Assembly (NCBI RefSeq): GCF_014203225.1
Contig: NZ_JACHIO010000011.1
Span: 156,548-220,547 of the forward strand
Source of the DNA: Granulicella mallensis
GTDB lineage: Bacteria > Acidobacteriota > Terriglobia > Terriglobales > Acidobacteriaceae
Length of the DNA stretch: 64,000 bases
Direction of reading: 5' to 3'
The notes beneath the pieces were generated by a model, which was not told the origin of the DNA, ran no database searches, and worked only from the letters and a program-made list of their open reading frames with translations. The position numbers were made by a program, and so were the translations under genes. Positions 23,657 through 33,052 of the stretch are shown here, piece by piece. The stretch's first letter is position 1. Every line of letters begins with the position of its first letter.

Positions 23657-26197
23657 CTATGGCTGCGAGGTATCTGCCGAATCATTCGACCACGCAGGTT
23701 CGCCCTCTCCCAACGGATTTACCGCAGAGACCCCGAACGTATACTTTGTGCCTGGTGTCAGGCCATCCATTGTGACGAAGGTAACGTGGCGGCCTTCCAG
23801 TGTCAGCGTGCGGCGTCCCGTAAAGACTTGCCTGCGGCCGCCCGGCCGGATGGTGACAGCATAGGCAGTGATCCCTTCTGCATTGTCCTTGGGATCTCCA
23901 AAGTGGATGCTGGCGCGGCTGCCTTCGACATAGGCTTTGACCGTCTGCGGTACGCCCGGACGGCTGATCGGCGCAGTAGACGCGGTCACCGGATTAGAGG
24001 GCAGGGACTTGACGCTGCTGCCGTGAGCATTGGAGGCCGTGACCGTGAAGGTGCGGGGTCTTGAAGCCCGTTTGACAGGCATTCGGGCGTAGGCAAGTTT
24101 ATTGAACTTCTCGGCCGGGAGTGTGACCTGAAGACCATCGCTTGATCGGACGGTGTAGTGATCGATTGGCGCGCCGCCTTCGAAGACCGGAGGACGCCAC
24201 GTGATGTAGGCCTCAGTGGATGTCTCGAAGGCTGAGACCGCCGTGGGCGCCTCAGGGGCCGTCCTCGGCGTAGGAGCAGTGATCAGGTCACGGAAACCCG
24301 CTTCGAGTCCAGCGTCCTCGAGTAACTCGGCAGGAGCCTGGTTTATCGCGGTGATCGTGTGATTATTCTTCTCGATGACCTGTTTGGCCGCTGTGTCGGG
24401 ATCGCCCTGCTCCCACCAGTTGCCTTCAATGGCGAGGGGATCGTTACTGTCTCCCTTGCCGCCATCGTAGTAGTCCTTATGGCGTGATCCCCAGTTGTCG
24501 TGATTGGTGTTGAACATCACGTTGCCGCGAACCGTGATCATGGCGGAGCCGTTGTCAGTATAGATAGCGTGCCCCGTACTGAACTGATCGTCGATTACGT
24601 TGCTCTCCACGTGTTCGCCGTCGGCAATCGTTACTCCTGTCCGGCCCTGGGTGTAGATGCCGCCGCCATCGGAGAGTTTGAGCATAAAGTGCGTGATGCG
24701 ATTGCGCTCGATTACATTCCCGGTGGAACGATTCATTACGCCGGGCAGTGCGATCTTATCCGGCCATCCGCCCCAGCCAATGGAGATGCCCGCGTAGGGA
24801 ACATGGTCGATCTGGTTGTGCGCGATGTGGGTGAAGCGGGCATAGCCTACGACGATGGGGATGCCGCCGTGGAACTCCGCTCCAACATTGCGAAACAGGT
24901 TATCTTCGATCCGGTTTTTGATGGCGAATTCGACATCCGGCGCCATCGGTTTGTCGACGCCCGCGAGCTCCAGTCCATTGCCGGAGATGTCGGTGAAGAC
25001 GCAGCCTTCGATCACATCTCTATGCGCGCCACCGCTCAGCGAAAGGCCCGCTGCGCCGAGATGGGTGAAGGTGTCCCGCGTGAAGTGGAGGTCATCGGTA
25101 AAAGTTGCAGAGACATTGCCAGGCTCAGGTGTCCAGGCGGCAAAGGGACAGGTGCCGCCGGGGACGAGCGTGCAGAGTGCCTGCTTCGCTGCGCCGTTAT
25201 AGGTGGTGACGCGGTAGTTGGCCTGGATCTCGGAGAAGCCCTCCGAGGTGCTGGGTTCCTGCCACGCGGCGTAGGCGAAGGTGATGCCCGAGATCGTGAC
25301 ATGCTGTACCGGCTCTTCCACGCTTCCGTGCAGTTCAAGCAGCGATTCGAGCACTGGCACTTCGACGTCCGCATTGTGCAGGTCTTCTCCCTTGCGAGGC
25401 GTATAGAAGAGCATGTGGGTTGTGCGGTCGAAGTAGAACTCGCCTGGTGTGCCGAGGAGTTCATAGGCGTTGTCGATGTAGGTGGGCTGCTTGCCCACAC
25501 TTGCTGGACCCACGAGGTTCGCACTGCGTGCGCCGTTCGGCAGCATGACGCGCTTGGTGGAGTTCTGCCAGCAGGGCTCGGCCATCTCGATCTCCCTACC
25601 GTGGATGGCGGACATGGGGCAGCGCGGTTCGGTCCAGGAGCCCAGACCGACGGAGGGCTCTCCCCAAAGTGCATTGCCGCCGGTGTAGACGAACTCGAGA
25701 TCGTCAGGGTGTCGCCAGTGCGAGAGTAGATCGCTATCGGCGGTATAGCCGGTCTCGGTCATCGTCAGCTTCACAGGCGAACGTCCCTGCGCACGGCTTG
25801 CGCGAACCCCATCGACATAGATCTGGCGTGGTGCTGCAATCTCCTCGGGAATACGTGCGGACCGCACAGACTGCCGCGCGTCGGTAAGCTTCCATCCTGT
25901 GATGCGCGTGCCGCCGCTCAGGGTAACGTTCTCATGGGCCGCGGCCTTGAGCGTAAGCCCGGAGTCCGCTGATGTCAGTATCAAAGGAGCTGAAAGGCGA
26001 TAGACGCCGCCAGCAAGCTCAACCGTGTGCTCGTGCGTCTGCCGTGCGAGTGCGAGGGCGGTCGCCAGAGATCGCACCGGCGCGGTCTGCGTTCCGTGTG
26101 CCTTATCGTTGCCGGTGGGCGAGACGTGGACTACCTGCGCGTGTGCGCCGAGAACGAATGTGGCGGCTAGCAGGGAAGCAGAAAAGCGAAGCGTCAT
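23657..26197 (-). CDS. Secreted right-handed beta-helix protein with FN3 domains, candidate alpha-L-fucosidase (GH141-like)
   Basis: An 846-residue exported protein. Residues 1-20 are a signal peptide ending AHA. Then comes VHVSPTGNDKAHGTQTAPVRSLATAL, the opening of many parallel beta-helix glycosidases, a long region of beta-helix repeats (about 250-600, with repeated N-rich turns such as HNQIDHVPYAGISIGWGG and GNVIERNRI), and two fibronectin-III-like modules at about 655-745 and 755-846. The GH141 family contains alpha-L-fucosidases of this architecture. Next to fucose transport and oxidation genes, release of fucose from polysaccharide is the best guess. The catalytic residues were not located with confidence, so another beta-helix specificity is possible. 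Confidence 0.65.
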   Translation of the reverse strand: MTLRFSASLLAATFVLGAHAQVVHVSPTGNDKAHGTQTAPVRSLATALALARQTHEHTVELAGGVYRLSAPLILTSADSGLTLKAAAHENVTLSGGTRITGWKLTDARQSVRSARIPEEIAAPRQIYVDGVRASRAQGRSPVKLTMTETGYTADSDLLSHWRHPDDLEFVYTGGNALWGEPSVGLGSWTEPRCPMSAIHGREIEMAEPCWQNSTKRVMLPNGARSANLVGPASVGKQPTYIDNAYELLGTPGEFYFDRTTHMLFYTPRKGEDLHNADVEVPVLESLLELHGSVEEPVQHVTISGITFAYAAWQEPSTSEGFSEIQANYRVTTYNGAAKQALCTLVPGGTCPFAAWTPEPGNVSATFTDDLHFTRDTFTHLGAAGLSLSGGAHRDVIEGCVFTDISGNGLELAGVDKPMAPDVEFAIKNRIEDNLFRNVGAEFHGGIPIVVGYARFTHIAHNQIDHVPYAGISIGWGGWPDKIALPGVMNRSTGNVIERNRITHFMLKLSDGGGIYTQGRTGVTIADGEHVESNVIDDQFSTGHAIYTDNGSAMITVRGNVMFNTNHDNWGSRHKDYYDGGKGDSNDPLAIEGNWWEQGDPDTAAKQVIEKNNHTITAINQAPAELLEDAGLEAGFRDLITAPTPRTAPEAPTAVSAFETSTEAYITWRPPVFEGGAPIDHYTVRSSDGLQVTLPAEKFNKLAYARMPVKRASRPRTFTVTASNAHGSSVKSLPSNPVTASTAPISRPGVPQTVKAYVEGSRASIHFGDPKDNAEGITAYAVTIRPGGRRQVFTGRRTLTLEGRHVTFVTMDGLTPGTKYTFGVSAVNPLGEGEPAWSNDSADTSQP

Positions 26198-26438
26198 GAT
26201 GTGTACCAGTCTAAAAACTTTTGGTGCTGCTATTTTCTATTGTCACCTTGAATTTCAGGCCTTAGAACTCAGGCCTTTGTCGTTGCCTTTCTGACAGTCA
26301 TTTCTCGTCTCATTCGGAATGACAACCTCCAACTTGCTCCTCTCTTTTTTCGATGTTGCTGAAACGCAACTACAAGATTCCAGTGATTCTGGCGGATTCT
26401 CCTCCTGCAAACGATGAGATGGTAGATTGCTTTTTGAC
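26198..26438. other. Divergent intergenic region before the two-component system
   Basis: About 240 bases between the beta-helix gene and the response regulator. It contains a half or degraded copy of repeat family A around 26280-26330 (GGAATGACAACC). No clear promoter was found. Confidence 0.35.
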
Positions 26439-27125
26439 ATGCGTGTACTCATCGTTGAAGACGAAGTTCGGATTGCCCATAACATCGCGACAGCCTTGCG
26501 CGAAGGTTCTGGCTTTGCGGTAGATTGTGCTGACAATGGCGCCGACGGCGCGACCCTATCGGCGCAGGGGCACTATGACTTGATGTTGCTGGACCTCATG
26601 CTGCCCGGTTTGGATGGGATGGGCATTGTTCGCCAGGTGCGGGCTCGCGGCGACTCAACCCCGATCCTTGTGCTGACGGCCCGCAGTGAACGTGAGAAGG
26701 TCGTCGAACTGCTCAATGCAGGTGCCGACGACTACCTGACCAAACCGTTCGACCTCGGCGAGTTGCTGGCACGGGTCAAGGCGCTGATCCGGCGCGGTAA
26801 GGGCGTGGCGCATCCCCTCATCACCTTTGGGCGGTTGCGTGTAAATACCATCGAGCAGACGGTGAGGTGTGCGGATCTCCTCGTCGACCTCTCGCCGACG
26901 GAGTACCGGATCTTCGAATACCTCATCTTCCGCCCCCGCGCCATCGTGTCCAAGCGAGAGCTGCTGGAGCACCTCTACGACTATCGCTGGGAGCACCACT
27001 CCAACGTGATTGAGGCGCACGTCTCCAACCTGCGCAAGAAGCTGCGCGCCATGGGCGAAGAGGCTACGGTTGAAACCATTCGCGGCCGAGGCTATCGGCT
27101 GTTTGCACCGGAGAGCCCCCAATGA
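26439..27125 (+). CDS. Response regulator, OmpR/PhoB family
   Basis: A two-component transcription factor. The receiver domain (about 1-118) has the acidic pair EDE near residues 7-9, the phosphorylated Asp52 in LMLLDLMLPG, Thr80 in VLTAR and Lys102 in YLTKPFD. A winged-helix DNA-binding domain follows (about 130-225), ending RGRGYRLF. The start is ATG 26439; an in-frame TTG at 26427 would add four residues. It overlaps the kinase gene by four bases (ATGA), so the pair is co-expressed. Regulated genes are not evident from the sequence. Confidence 0.93.
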   Translation: MRVLIVEDEVRIAHNIATALREGSGFAVDCADNGADGATLSAQGHYDLMLLDLMLPGLDGMGIVRQVRARGDSTPILVLTARSEREKVVELLNAGADDYLTKPFDLGELLARVKALIRRGKGVAHPLITFGRLRVNTIEQTVRCADLLVDLSPTEYRIFEYLIFRPRAIVSKRELLEHLYDYRWEHHSNVIEAHVSNLRKKLRAMGEEATVETIRGRGYRLFAPESPQ

Positions 27126-28549
27126 AGTCGCGTTCGCTGACGCACAGGTTGATCGCCGGGGTTTTGCTGGCGGAGTTCCTGTGCGCGGCGTTGTTTTCGG
27201 CCGTGGCCATTACGCACGAGATGCACGGGCGCAGACGCGCCTTCGACGTAATGCTGCGCGGACGTGCGGACTCGTTGATGGGCGCGGTGCAGGACGCTGA
27301 AGACCCCGAAGATAACGTCATGGTCGACCCGACGGAGCTATCGCTGCCGTCCGAGGATGCCTATGCTGTGGCGACTCCCGCAGGCCACGTGCTCGGGAGC
27401 TCTCCGAAGTCCTCTCCGGAGCTGCTTGCGGCGTTGGAGTCGCCGCATAAAGAGGGGTACTTCAACTTCGCGATCGGGGACAAACAGTACCGGGCTATTC
27501 GCACGCCGGGTATGCGCGTGATTGATCGGGAAGAGAAGACGGGGGCGCTGCGCATTCCCGTAACAGTTCTTTACGCTGCTCCGACCGCGCACCTGTGGCA
27601 CGAGGCTGTGGAGGCTGTGAGCTTCTACATGGCGACAGGAGCGCTGCTGCTGGCCCTGACGGCGCTGGCGCTCGTCTGGCTCTTGCGGCGCTGGCTGGCG
27701 CCCCTGCACGAGCTAGCCGAGCGTGCCAGCCATGTCTCGGTGCAGGCCTGGGAGTTTGTGCCGCCAGAAGCTGCGCTGCACACCCGCGAGTTGGAGCCGA
27801 TGGCCTCCTCGATCCAGAAGCTGCTCGCCGGGCTGCAGCAGTCCTTTGAACGCCAGCGCCAGTTCACAGGGGACGCCGCGCATGAGCTGAAGACGTCGAT
27901 TGCGGTACTGAAATCCAGCTTGCAACTGCTGTCCTTGCGGCAGCGAACGGCGGAGGAGTACGAGAGCGGCATCGAAGGCGTGCTCGTCGATACGCAGCGC
28001 ATGGAAGAGCTCACGGAGCGAATGCTCGCGCTGGCACGCCTTGAAGAGGCTCCCTCGAAGAGTCAGGAGAGCGTGGACCTGTCCTCGGTGGTGCAGGCCG
28101 TTGCAGAGCGTCTGAGGCCGGTGGCGGAGCTGCGGCAGGTTCTTCTCGGCACGGCTGTTCAGGACTCAAGCAGGGTTGCTCTTTCTCTGGACGATGCGGA
28201 GATCCTTTGCTCCAACCTGATCTTGAACGCACTGCAGCACAGCGCGGGTGGCAGCCACGTTATGGCAAGCGTGGAAAACCAGACAGGCATAGTTGCCCTC
28301 ATGGTCGAAGACCATGGCGAGGGCATCCTCGCTGAGGCGCTGCCGCATGTCTTCGATCGTTTCTATCGCGCCGATGCTTCGCGAAGCCGCAATAGCGGTG
28401 GCGCGGGCCTGGGACTCGCGATGTGCAAGGCGATTGCCGAGCGCTGCGGGGGAAGCATTGAGATCGTGAGCATCCCCGGAACGGGCACCCGGGTGAGAGT
28501 GATCCTGCCGGCATCGACGACAAACAAAGACATCTTCAGCGACGCTTAA
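27122..28549 (+). CDS. Sensor histidine kinase
   Basis: A 475-residue membrane kinase, partner of the preceding regulator. It has two membrane spans (about 11-30 and 168-188) around a periplasmic sensor of about 135 residues, a HAMP-like linker, the H-box DAAHELKTS with His254, and the ATPase motifs NLILNALQHS (N), VEDHGEGI (G1), FDRFYRADASRSR (F) and GAGLGLAMCKAI (G2). All catalytic motifs look intact. The order and overlap resemble QseBC/CusRS-type systems. The signal is unknown; a tripartite RND efflux operon lies nearby but is convergent and separated by other genes. Confidence 0.93.
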   Translation: MKSRSLTHRLIAGVLLAEFLCAALFSAVAITHEMHGRRRAFDVMLRGRADSLMGAVQDAEDPEDNVMVDPTELSLPSEDAYAVATPAGHVLGSSPKSSPELLAALESPHKEGYFNFAIGDKQYRAIRTPGMRVIDREEKTGALRIPVTVLYAAPTAHLWHEAVEAVSFYMATGALLLALTALALVWLLRRWLAPLHELAERASHVSVQAWEFVPPEAALHTRELEPMASSIQKLLAGLQQSFERQRQFTGDAAHELKTSIAVLKSSLQLLSLRQRTAEEYESGIEGVLVDTQRMEELTERMLALARLEEAPSKSQESVDLSSVVQAVAERLRPVAELRQVLLGTAVQDSSRVALSLDDAEILCSNLILNALQHSAGGSHVMASVENQTGIVALMVEDHGEGILAEALPHVFDRFYRADASRSRNSGGAGLGLAMCKAIAERCGGSIEIVSIPGTGTRVRVILPASTTNKDIFSDA

Positions 28550-28609
28550 TCATTCCCAACGATGATCAGATGTGGGCAGACCCCTGTCTGCCGAGTTCAG
28601 GAGAAATCT

Positions 28610-29644
28610 ATGCCTTTCTTGCCTTCCCGTATCGGCGCTCGTTTGTTTATGGTCCTTGGCGCTGCGACGCTTTGCTGCACCCTCGCCCAGGCTCAGCAGC
28701 CTTACAAAATTCTTGACCACTGGAAGATCGGCGGTACGGGTGGCTGGGACTACCTGCTCGCCGACCCTGCAGCGCATCTGCTGTACGTTACGCACGGCCC
28801 GCGCGTTGAGGTGCTCGATACCGAAACTGGCAAGCCCGTTGCAGCGATTACTGGCCTGAAGGGAACGCATGGCATCGCGCTCGATGCCGATGGCAAGTAC
28901 GGCTACATCAGCGATGGCGGCAGCAACGATGTGCTGGTCTTCGATCGCCACAGCTTCAAGACCGTGACGACGGTTCCTGCCGGCACCAATCCCGACGGCA
29001 TCGTGTTCGATCCGGCCACGAAGACGGTGTGGGCGTTCAATGGCCGCAGTAACAACGTCACCGTCATCGACACGGCGACCAACCAGGTTGTCGCGACGCT
29101 CCCTGTTCCCGGCAAGCCCGAGTTTCCTGTAGCAGACGGTCAGGGCTCGGTCTACGACAACATCGAGAGCACGAATCAAATTGTCCGCTTCGACGCGCGC
29201 GCGAAGAAGCAGACGGCGGCATGGAAGCTCGAGAACTGTGAATCGCCCTCAGGACTGGCGCTCGACAAAGATCATCGCCAGCTCTTTGCCGTGTGCGACG
29301 GCAAGAAAATGGCCGTGGTCGACGCCGACAGCGGCAAGCAGTTGGCATCGCCTGCTATCGGCGATAGCCCCGATGCCGCCGGCTTCAGCGCGAAGCATCG
29401 GTTGGCGTTCAGCTCCAATGGTGAGGGCACTCTGACGGTGGTGGATGCGGCACATGGCTTCAAGGTGATCGAGGACCTGCCTACAGAGAAGGGCGCACGA
29501 ACGATGGCGTACGACTCTGGTAAGGACCGCATCTATGTGGTGACGGCACAGCTTGGACCGCGTCCTGAACCGACGGCACAGACTCCACGGCCCCGGCCTT
29601 CGGTGATCCCGGATAGCTTCCAGGTGATTGTGATCGGGCGGTAG
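28610..29644 (+). CDS. Secreted YncE-like beta-propeller protein
   Basis: A 344-residue exported protein made of repeated propeller blades (YVTHGPRVEVLDTETGKPV, YISDGGSNDVLVFDRHS, AFNGRSNNVTVIDTATNQV), typical of the YncE/40-residue YVTN family. A signal peptide covers about residues 1-30, ending AQA. ATG 28610 follows AGGAG. A Pro/Arg/Thr-rich stretch near the C-terminus precedes the last strand. It starts 61 bases after the kinase stop and may belong to the same transcript. Such proteins are usually periplasmic with unclear roles; no ligand can be named. Confidence 0.8.
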   Translation: MPFLPSRIGARLFMVLGAATLCCTLAQAQQPYKILDHWKIGGTGGWDYLLADPAAHLLYVTHGPRVEVLDTETGKPVAAITGLKGTHGIALDADGKYGYISDGGSNDVLVFDRHSFKTVTTVPAGTNPDGIVFDPATKTVWAFNGRSNNVTVIDTATNQVVATLPVPGKPEFPVADGQGSVYDNIESTNQIVRFDARAKKQTAAWKLENCESPSGLALDKDHRQLFAVCDGKKMAVVDADSGKQLASPAIGDSPDAAGFSAKHRLAFSSNGEGTLTVVDAAHGFKVIEDLPTEKGARTMAYDSGKDRIYVVTAQLGPRPEPTAQTPRPRPSVIPDSFQVIVIGR

Positions 29645-29747
29645 TTGAGTCTGGGTTCTATTGCCTCATTGACGCACTGACTTGGTTGAATGGAGAACAG
29701 GCCATAGTCCAATGGCGAACATGCCATTGGAAGCCTCACAAAGCCGA

Positions 29748-29940
29748 GCCCCGAAGGGCGACACCATACCAGCCCAGGGCAACGCCCTGGGTTAGGTGAC
29801 CAATAAAAGGCAGAGGGCTGAAGGCCCGATCTATCGGTTATGCCACGATAGGTCAGGCTTTCAGCCCTCTATATTTTTATGTGGTTTCGTGGCCCAGGGC
29901 GTTGCCCTTGGCTGGTATGGCGTCGCCCCTTCGGGGCTTG
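29748..29940. repeat. Nested inverted-repeat element between convergent genes
   Basis: Outer arms of about 45 bases (29748-29792 and 29891-29940) contain CCCCGAAGGG, CCATACCAGCC and AGGGCAACGCCCTGGG. Inside, a second pair of arms (AGAGGGCTGAAGGC... and ...GCTTTCAGCCCTCT, about 29811-29871) surrounds a small stem (CTATCG/CGATAG). The whole can fold into a long branched hairpin between the propeller gene and the RND gene. It has no coding capacity and looks like a MITE-like repeat. Confidence 0.85.
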
Positions 29941-29950
29941 TTTTGGTGCG

Positions 29951-32900
29951 CTACAGGACGATCTCACGCTCTTCATTACGCGTGAGCAGGTAATAGACCA
30001 CCGGCGTCACCACCAAACTCAGCAACATCGAAAGCGCCAATCCCCCGATCACCGCAATCGCAAGCGGCTGCAACATCTGCGACCCGGCTCCGAAGGCGAA
30101 GGCCAGCGGCAACATCCCACAGACTGCCGCGACCGCGGTCATCAGAATCGGCCGCAATCTCCGCTGTGCGGCGAGCAGCATGGCATCGCGCGCACTGGCA
30201 CCCTCTGTGCGGAACCGTTCATCCGCATCGAGCAGCAGGATGCCGTTCTTCGCCACAATGCCGATCACCATAATGAGCCCCATGAACGAGGCCACATTGA
30301 AGCTTATGCCCGTGACCAGCAGCGCGAAGACGACGCCCGCAATCGACAGCACCGAAGAGGCGAGGATCGCCACCGGCGCCGAGAGATTGCGGAACTCCGC
30401 CAGCAGCACACCGAAGACCAGCACCAGCGCCAGCAAGAGCACGCGCAGCAGGTCTGCAAATGACTTCTGCTGCTCCTGATAGGTACCGCCGTACTCCACA
30501 CGCATGCTTGGCGGCAGGTGCATCGCCGCGACGACCTTCTGCACCTGAGCCACGCCTGTGCCGAGGTCGGAGCCCTCAAGTCTTCCAGTCACGACAACGG
30601 TCTGCTCCAGGTTTTCACGATGGATCTCGTTCTGCGGCGGCAGTTGCGTAATCTCCGTCATCGATCCGAGCGTCGCGGTGTGGCCGGTGCTGCTGTTGAA
30701 GACCGTGTTTTCGATTGCGTCAAGCGAGCTGCGCGTCTCATCGCCTAGCCGCACGCGAATCGTATAGGGTCTGCCATTTGCGATCAGGGGATCGTTCGGC
30801 GTGACGCCGTCGAGGATCGAGGTAGCATCTTCGGCGACCTCGGTTGGGGTAAAGCCCATGCGGGCCGCCAGTACAGGATCGACCTGGAAGTTGGTGGCCG
30901 GGCCGCTGATCGTATTGTCGACGCCGTTCTGCACGTCGACGACGCCTTTTATCTTCCCGATAGCATCCGCTATGCGTGGCCCAAGCTGGTAGAGCAGCTT
31001 CGAGTCGTTGGAGAAGAGTTTGATCTGGATCGGCTCGGGTGCGTTGGAGAGGTCGCCGATCATATCCTGCAGCACCTGCGTGAACTCGACGTCCAACTCC
31101 GGTTCCGTAGATTTAATCTCGTCGCGGATATCATTCATCACGTCGTCGATCGCACGGTTGCGCTTGGCCTTCAGCTTGACGGTGATGTCGCCGGTGTTCG
31201 CCTCCGTGACGGCAGCGAGGCCCATCTGCAGGCCTGTGCGGCGTGAGGTGCTTTCGACTTCGGGAGTGTCGTGCAGGATTTTTTCCACGTGGGTTAGCAC
31301 GCGGTTGGTCTCTGCGAGCGAACTGCCGGCCGGCATGATGTAGTCGAGCACGAAGCCGCCTTCGTCCATCTCGGGCAACAGGTCCGAGCCGAGCGAGCGA
31401 TAAGCGAAGAAGGCACCGGCAGCCAATACTATGCAGAGAAGCCCGAGTATCTGCGGTTTCCGCAGCGACCACTCCAGCGCGGAGCAATGCCACTGCATTA
31501 CGCGCGCCAGGATGCGGCCCGGCTCCGGATGGCCGCTGGCATCTTTGGGTTTAGTGTCTTCGCTATGGCTGCGCAGCAGCACGATGCCGAGGCCTGGCGT
31601 CCAGGTGAGCGCCAGCACCAGCGAGGTCAGCAGCGAGACCGTCATGGTGATAGCCAAGGCCCGGAAGAAACTGCCCGTCACGCCCGTGACAGCCACCAGC
31701 GGCAGGAAGACGACGACCGGCGTAATCGTGGAGCCGATCAACGGGCGCATGATCTCGCGCAGGGCCTTGCGTACAGCCTCAACGCGATGCTCGCCTGCGT
31801 CACGATGCAGCACAATGTTTTCGACGACCACAATTGCATCGTCGATGACCAGGCCAATGGCCGCAGCCAGGCCGCCGAGCGTCATGAGATTGAAGCTCTC
31901 GCCGATGACCCAGAGAAAGAGAATGGTGACCGCAACCGTGACCGGAATCACCAGCCCGGCGATCAAGGACGAGCGCCAGTCGTGCAGGAAGACGAAGAGG
32001 ATGACGCAGGCGAGAATGAGTCCGAGGAAGATCGCGTCGCGCACGCTGGAGATGCTCTCGCGCACCAGCTGCGATTGATCGTAGTAGGGCTTCAGCGTGA
32101 CGCCCGGCGGCAGCTTCTTTTGTAGTTGTGCGATCTCCGCCGCAACCTGGTCTGCGACGGCGACGGTGTTGCCTGAAGACTGGCGGGTAATGTTGATCAG
32201 TACCGCAGCTTTGCCGTTGGCCGTCACCACGGTGTAGACGGGCATCGTGGCGTCCACCACCTGAGCGATGTCTCCAACACGTATGGCCGTACCGCTGGCG
32301 GTGGTTTTTACGACGAGCTGCCGCAGGCCGTCGATGTCGTGCACCTGTGCGCCGACGAGGCCGAGCACGAGCTGGTGGTCCTGTTCGTAGAGGCCGGGCG
32401 AGTCGATAATGTTCGCGGCCTGAATGGCATTCGTAAGGTCGAGGATCGTGACCCCTGCAGCCTGCAGCTTCGCCAGGTTGGGGACGACGTGGAACTCGGG
32501 AACCTTGCCTCCCTGCACGGTTACGGTGCTGACTCCGGGCACGCGATTTAGCGGCGGCGCGAGATCGTACGTGGCCAGCTCCCAGAGCTGTGTCTGTGAG
32601 ACGGTATCGGAGGTAAGGCTGTAGCCCAGGATGGGAAAGGTCGCGAAGGTCAGCCGGTTGGTGGTGATCTTTGCCGTGGCGGGCAGGTTCTGCTGCACGG
32701 TGCTCAGGGCCGCGTTCACCAGTTGCAGAGTGTGGAACATGTCCACGGACCAATCGAAGAAGAGGCTGATCTCTGCCGAACCTCGGCTGGTGTTGGAGCG
32801 CACGGTAACCAGTCCCGGAACGCTATTCACCGCGCTCTCGATCGGCTTGGTGATCGTGACTTCCATCTGCTCAACCGGCATCACGCCGTTGTCGACGCCG

Positions 32901-33052
32901 ATGACCACGCGTGGAAAGTTGGTCTCGGGAAAGACAGAGATCGGCACGCGCAATGCGGCCCAGACTCCAGCCATGGTCAGGGCGAAGACGAAGAAGAAGA
33001 CGGTGCGCGTCGAGCGTGCCAGCCAGAAAGAAGAGGATTCGGGAGCGGCCAT
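29951..33052 (-). CDS. RND efflux pump inner-membrane subunit (AcrB/MdtB-like)
   Basis: A proton-driven pump of 1033 residues, the inner-membrane part of a tripartite exporter. It has the internal duplication of RND proteins: twelve helices and two large periplasmic loops. Helix 4 carries the proton-relay pair in GLVIDDAIVVVENI, and the F-P-x-T/N-F-P-type start VFPETNFPRVVIGV is present. The Asp pair and the absence of a metal-binding Met cluster suggest a drug or organic-solute pump (HAE type) rather than a metal pump. The ATG overlaps the adaptor stop as TAATG, so translation is coupled. The order is tolC, adaptor, pump on the minus strand. Confidence 0.93.
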   Translation of the reverse strand: MAAPESSSFWLARSTRTVFFFVFALTMAGVWAALRVPISVFPETNFPRVVIGVDNGVMPVEQMEVTITKPIESAVNSVPGLVTVRSNTSRGSAEISLFFDWSVDMFHTLQLVNAALSTVQQNLPATAKITTNRLTFATFPILGYSLTSDTVSQTQLWELATYDLAPPLNRVPGVSTVTVQGGKVPEFHVVPNLAKLQAAGVTILDLTNAIQAANIIDSPGLYEQDHQLVLGLVGAQVHDIDGLRQLVVKTTASGTAIRVGDIAQVVDATMPVYTVVTANGKAAVLINITRQSSGNTVAVADQVAAEIAQLQKKLPPGVTLKPYYDQSQLVRESISSVRDAIFLGLILACVILFVFLHDWRSSLIAGLVIPVTVAVTILFLWVIGESFNLMTLGGLAAAIGLVIDDAIVVVENIVLHRDAGEHRVEAVRKALREIMRPLIGSTITPVVVFLPLVAVTGVTGSFFRALAITMTVSLLTSLVLALTWTPGLGIVLLRSHSEDTKPKDASGHPEPGRILARVMQWHCSALEWSLRKPQILGLLCIVLAAGAFFAYRSLGSDLLPEMDEGGFVLDYIMPAGSSLAETNRVLTHVEKILHDTPEVESTSRRTGLQMGLAAVTEANTGDITVKLKAKRNRAIDDVMNDIRDEIKSTEPELDVEFTQVLQDMIGDLSNAPEPIQIKLFSNDSKLLYQLGPRIADAIGKIKGVVDVQNGVDNTISGPATNFQVDPVLAARMGFTPTEVAEDATSILDGVTPNDPLIANGRPYTIRVRLGDETRSSLDAIENTVFNSSTGHTATLGSMTEITQLPPQNEIHRENLEQTVVVTGRLEGSDLGTGVAQVQKVVAAMHLPPSMRVEYGGTYQEQQKSFADLLRVLLLALVLVFGVLLAEFRNLSAPVAILASSVLSIAGVVFALLVTGISFNVASFMGLIMVIGIVAKNGILLLDADERFRTEGASARDAMLLAAQRRLRPILMTAVAAVCGMLPLAFAFGAGSQMLQPLAIAVIGGLALSMLLSLVVTPVVYYLLTRNEEREIVL

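Noticed and set aside
24500..25729. A 409-codon open frame on the plus strand
   Set aside because: Antisense to the beta-helix gene; no ribosome site and no family pattern.
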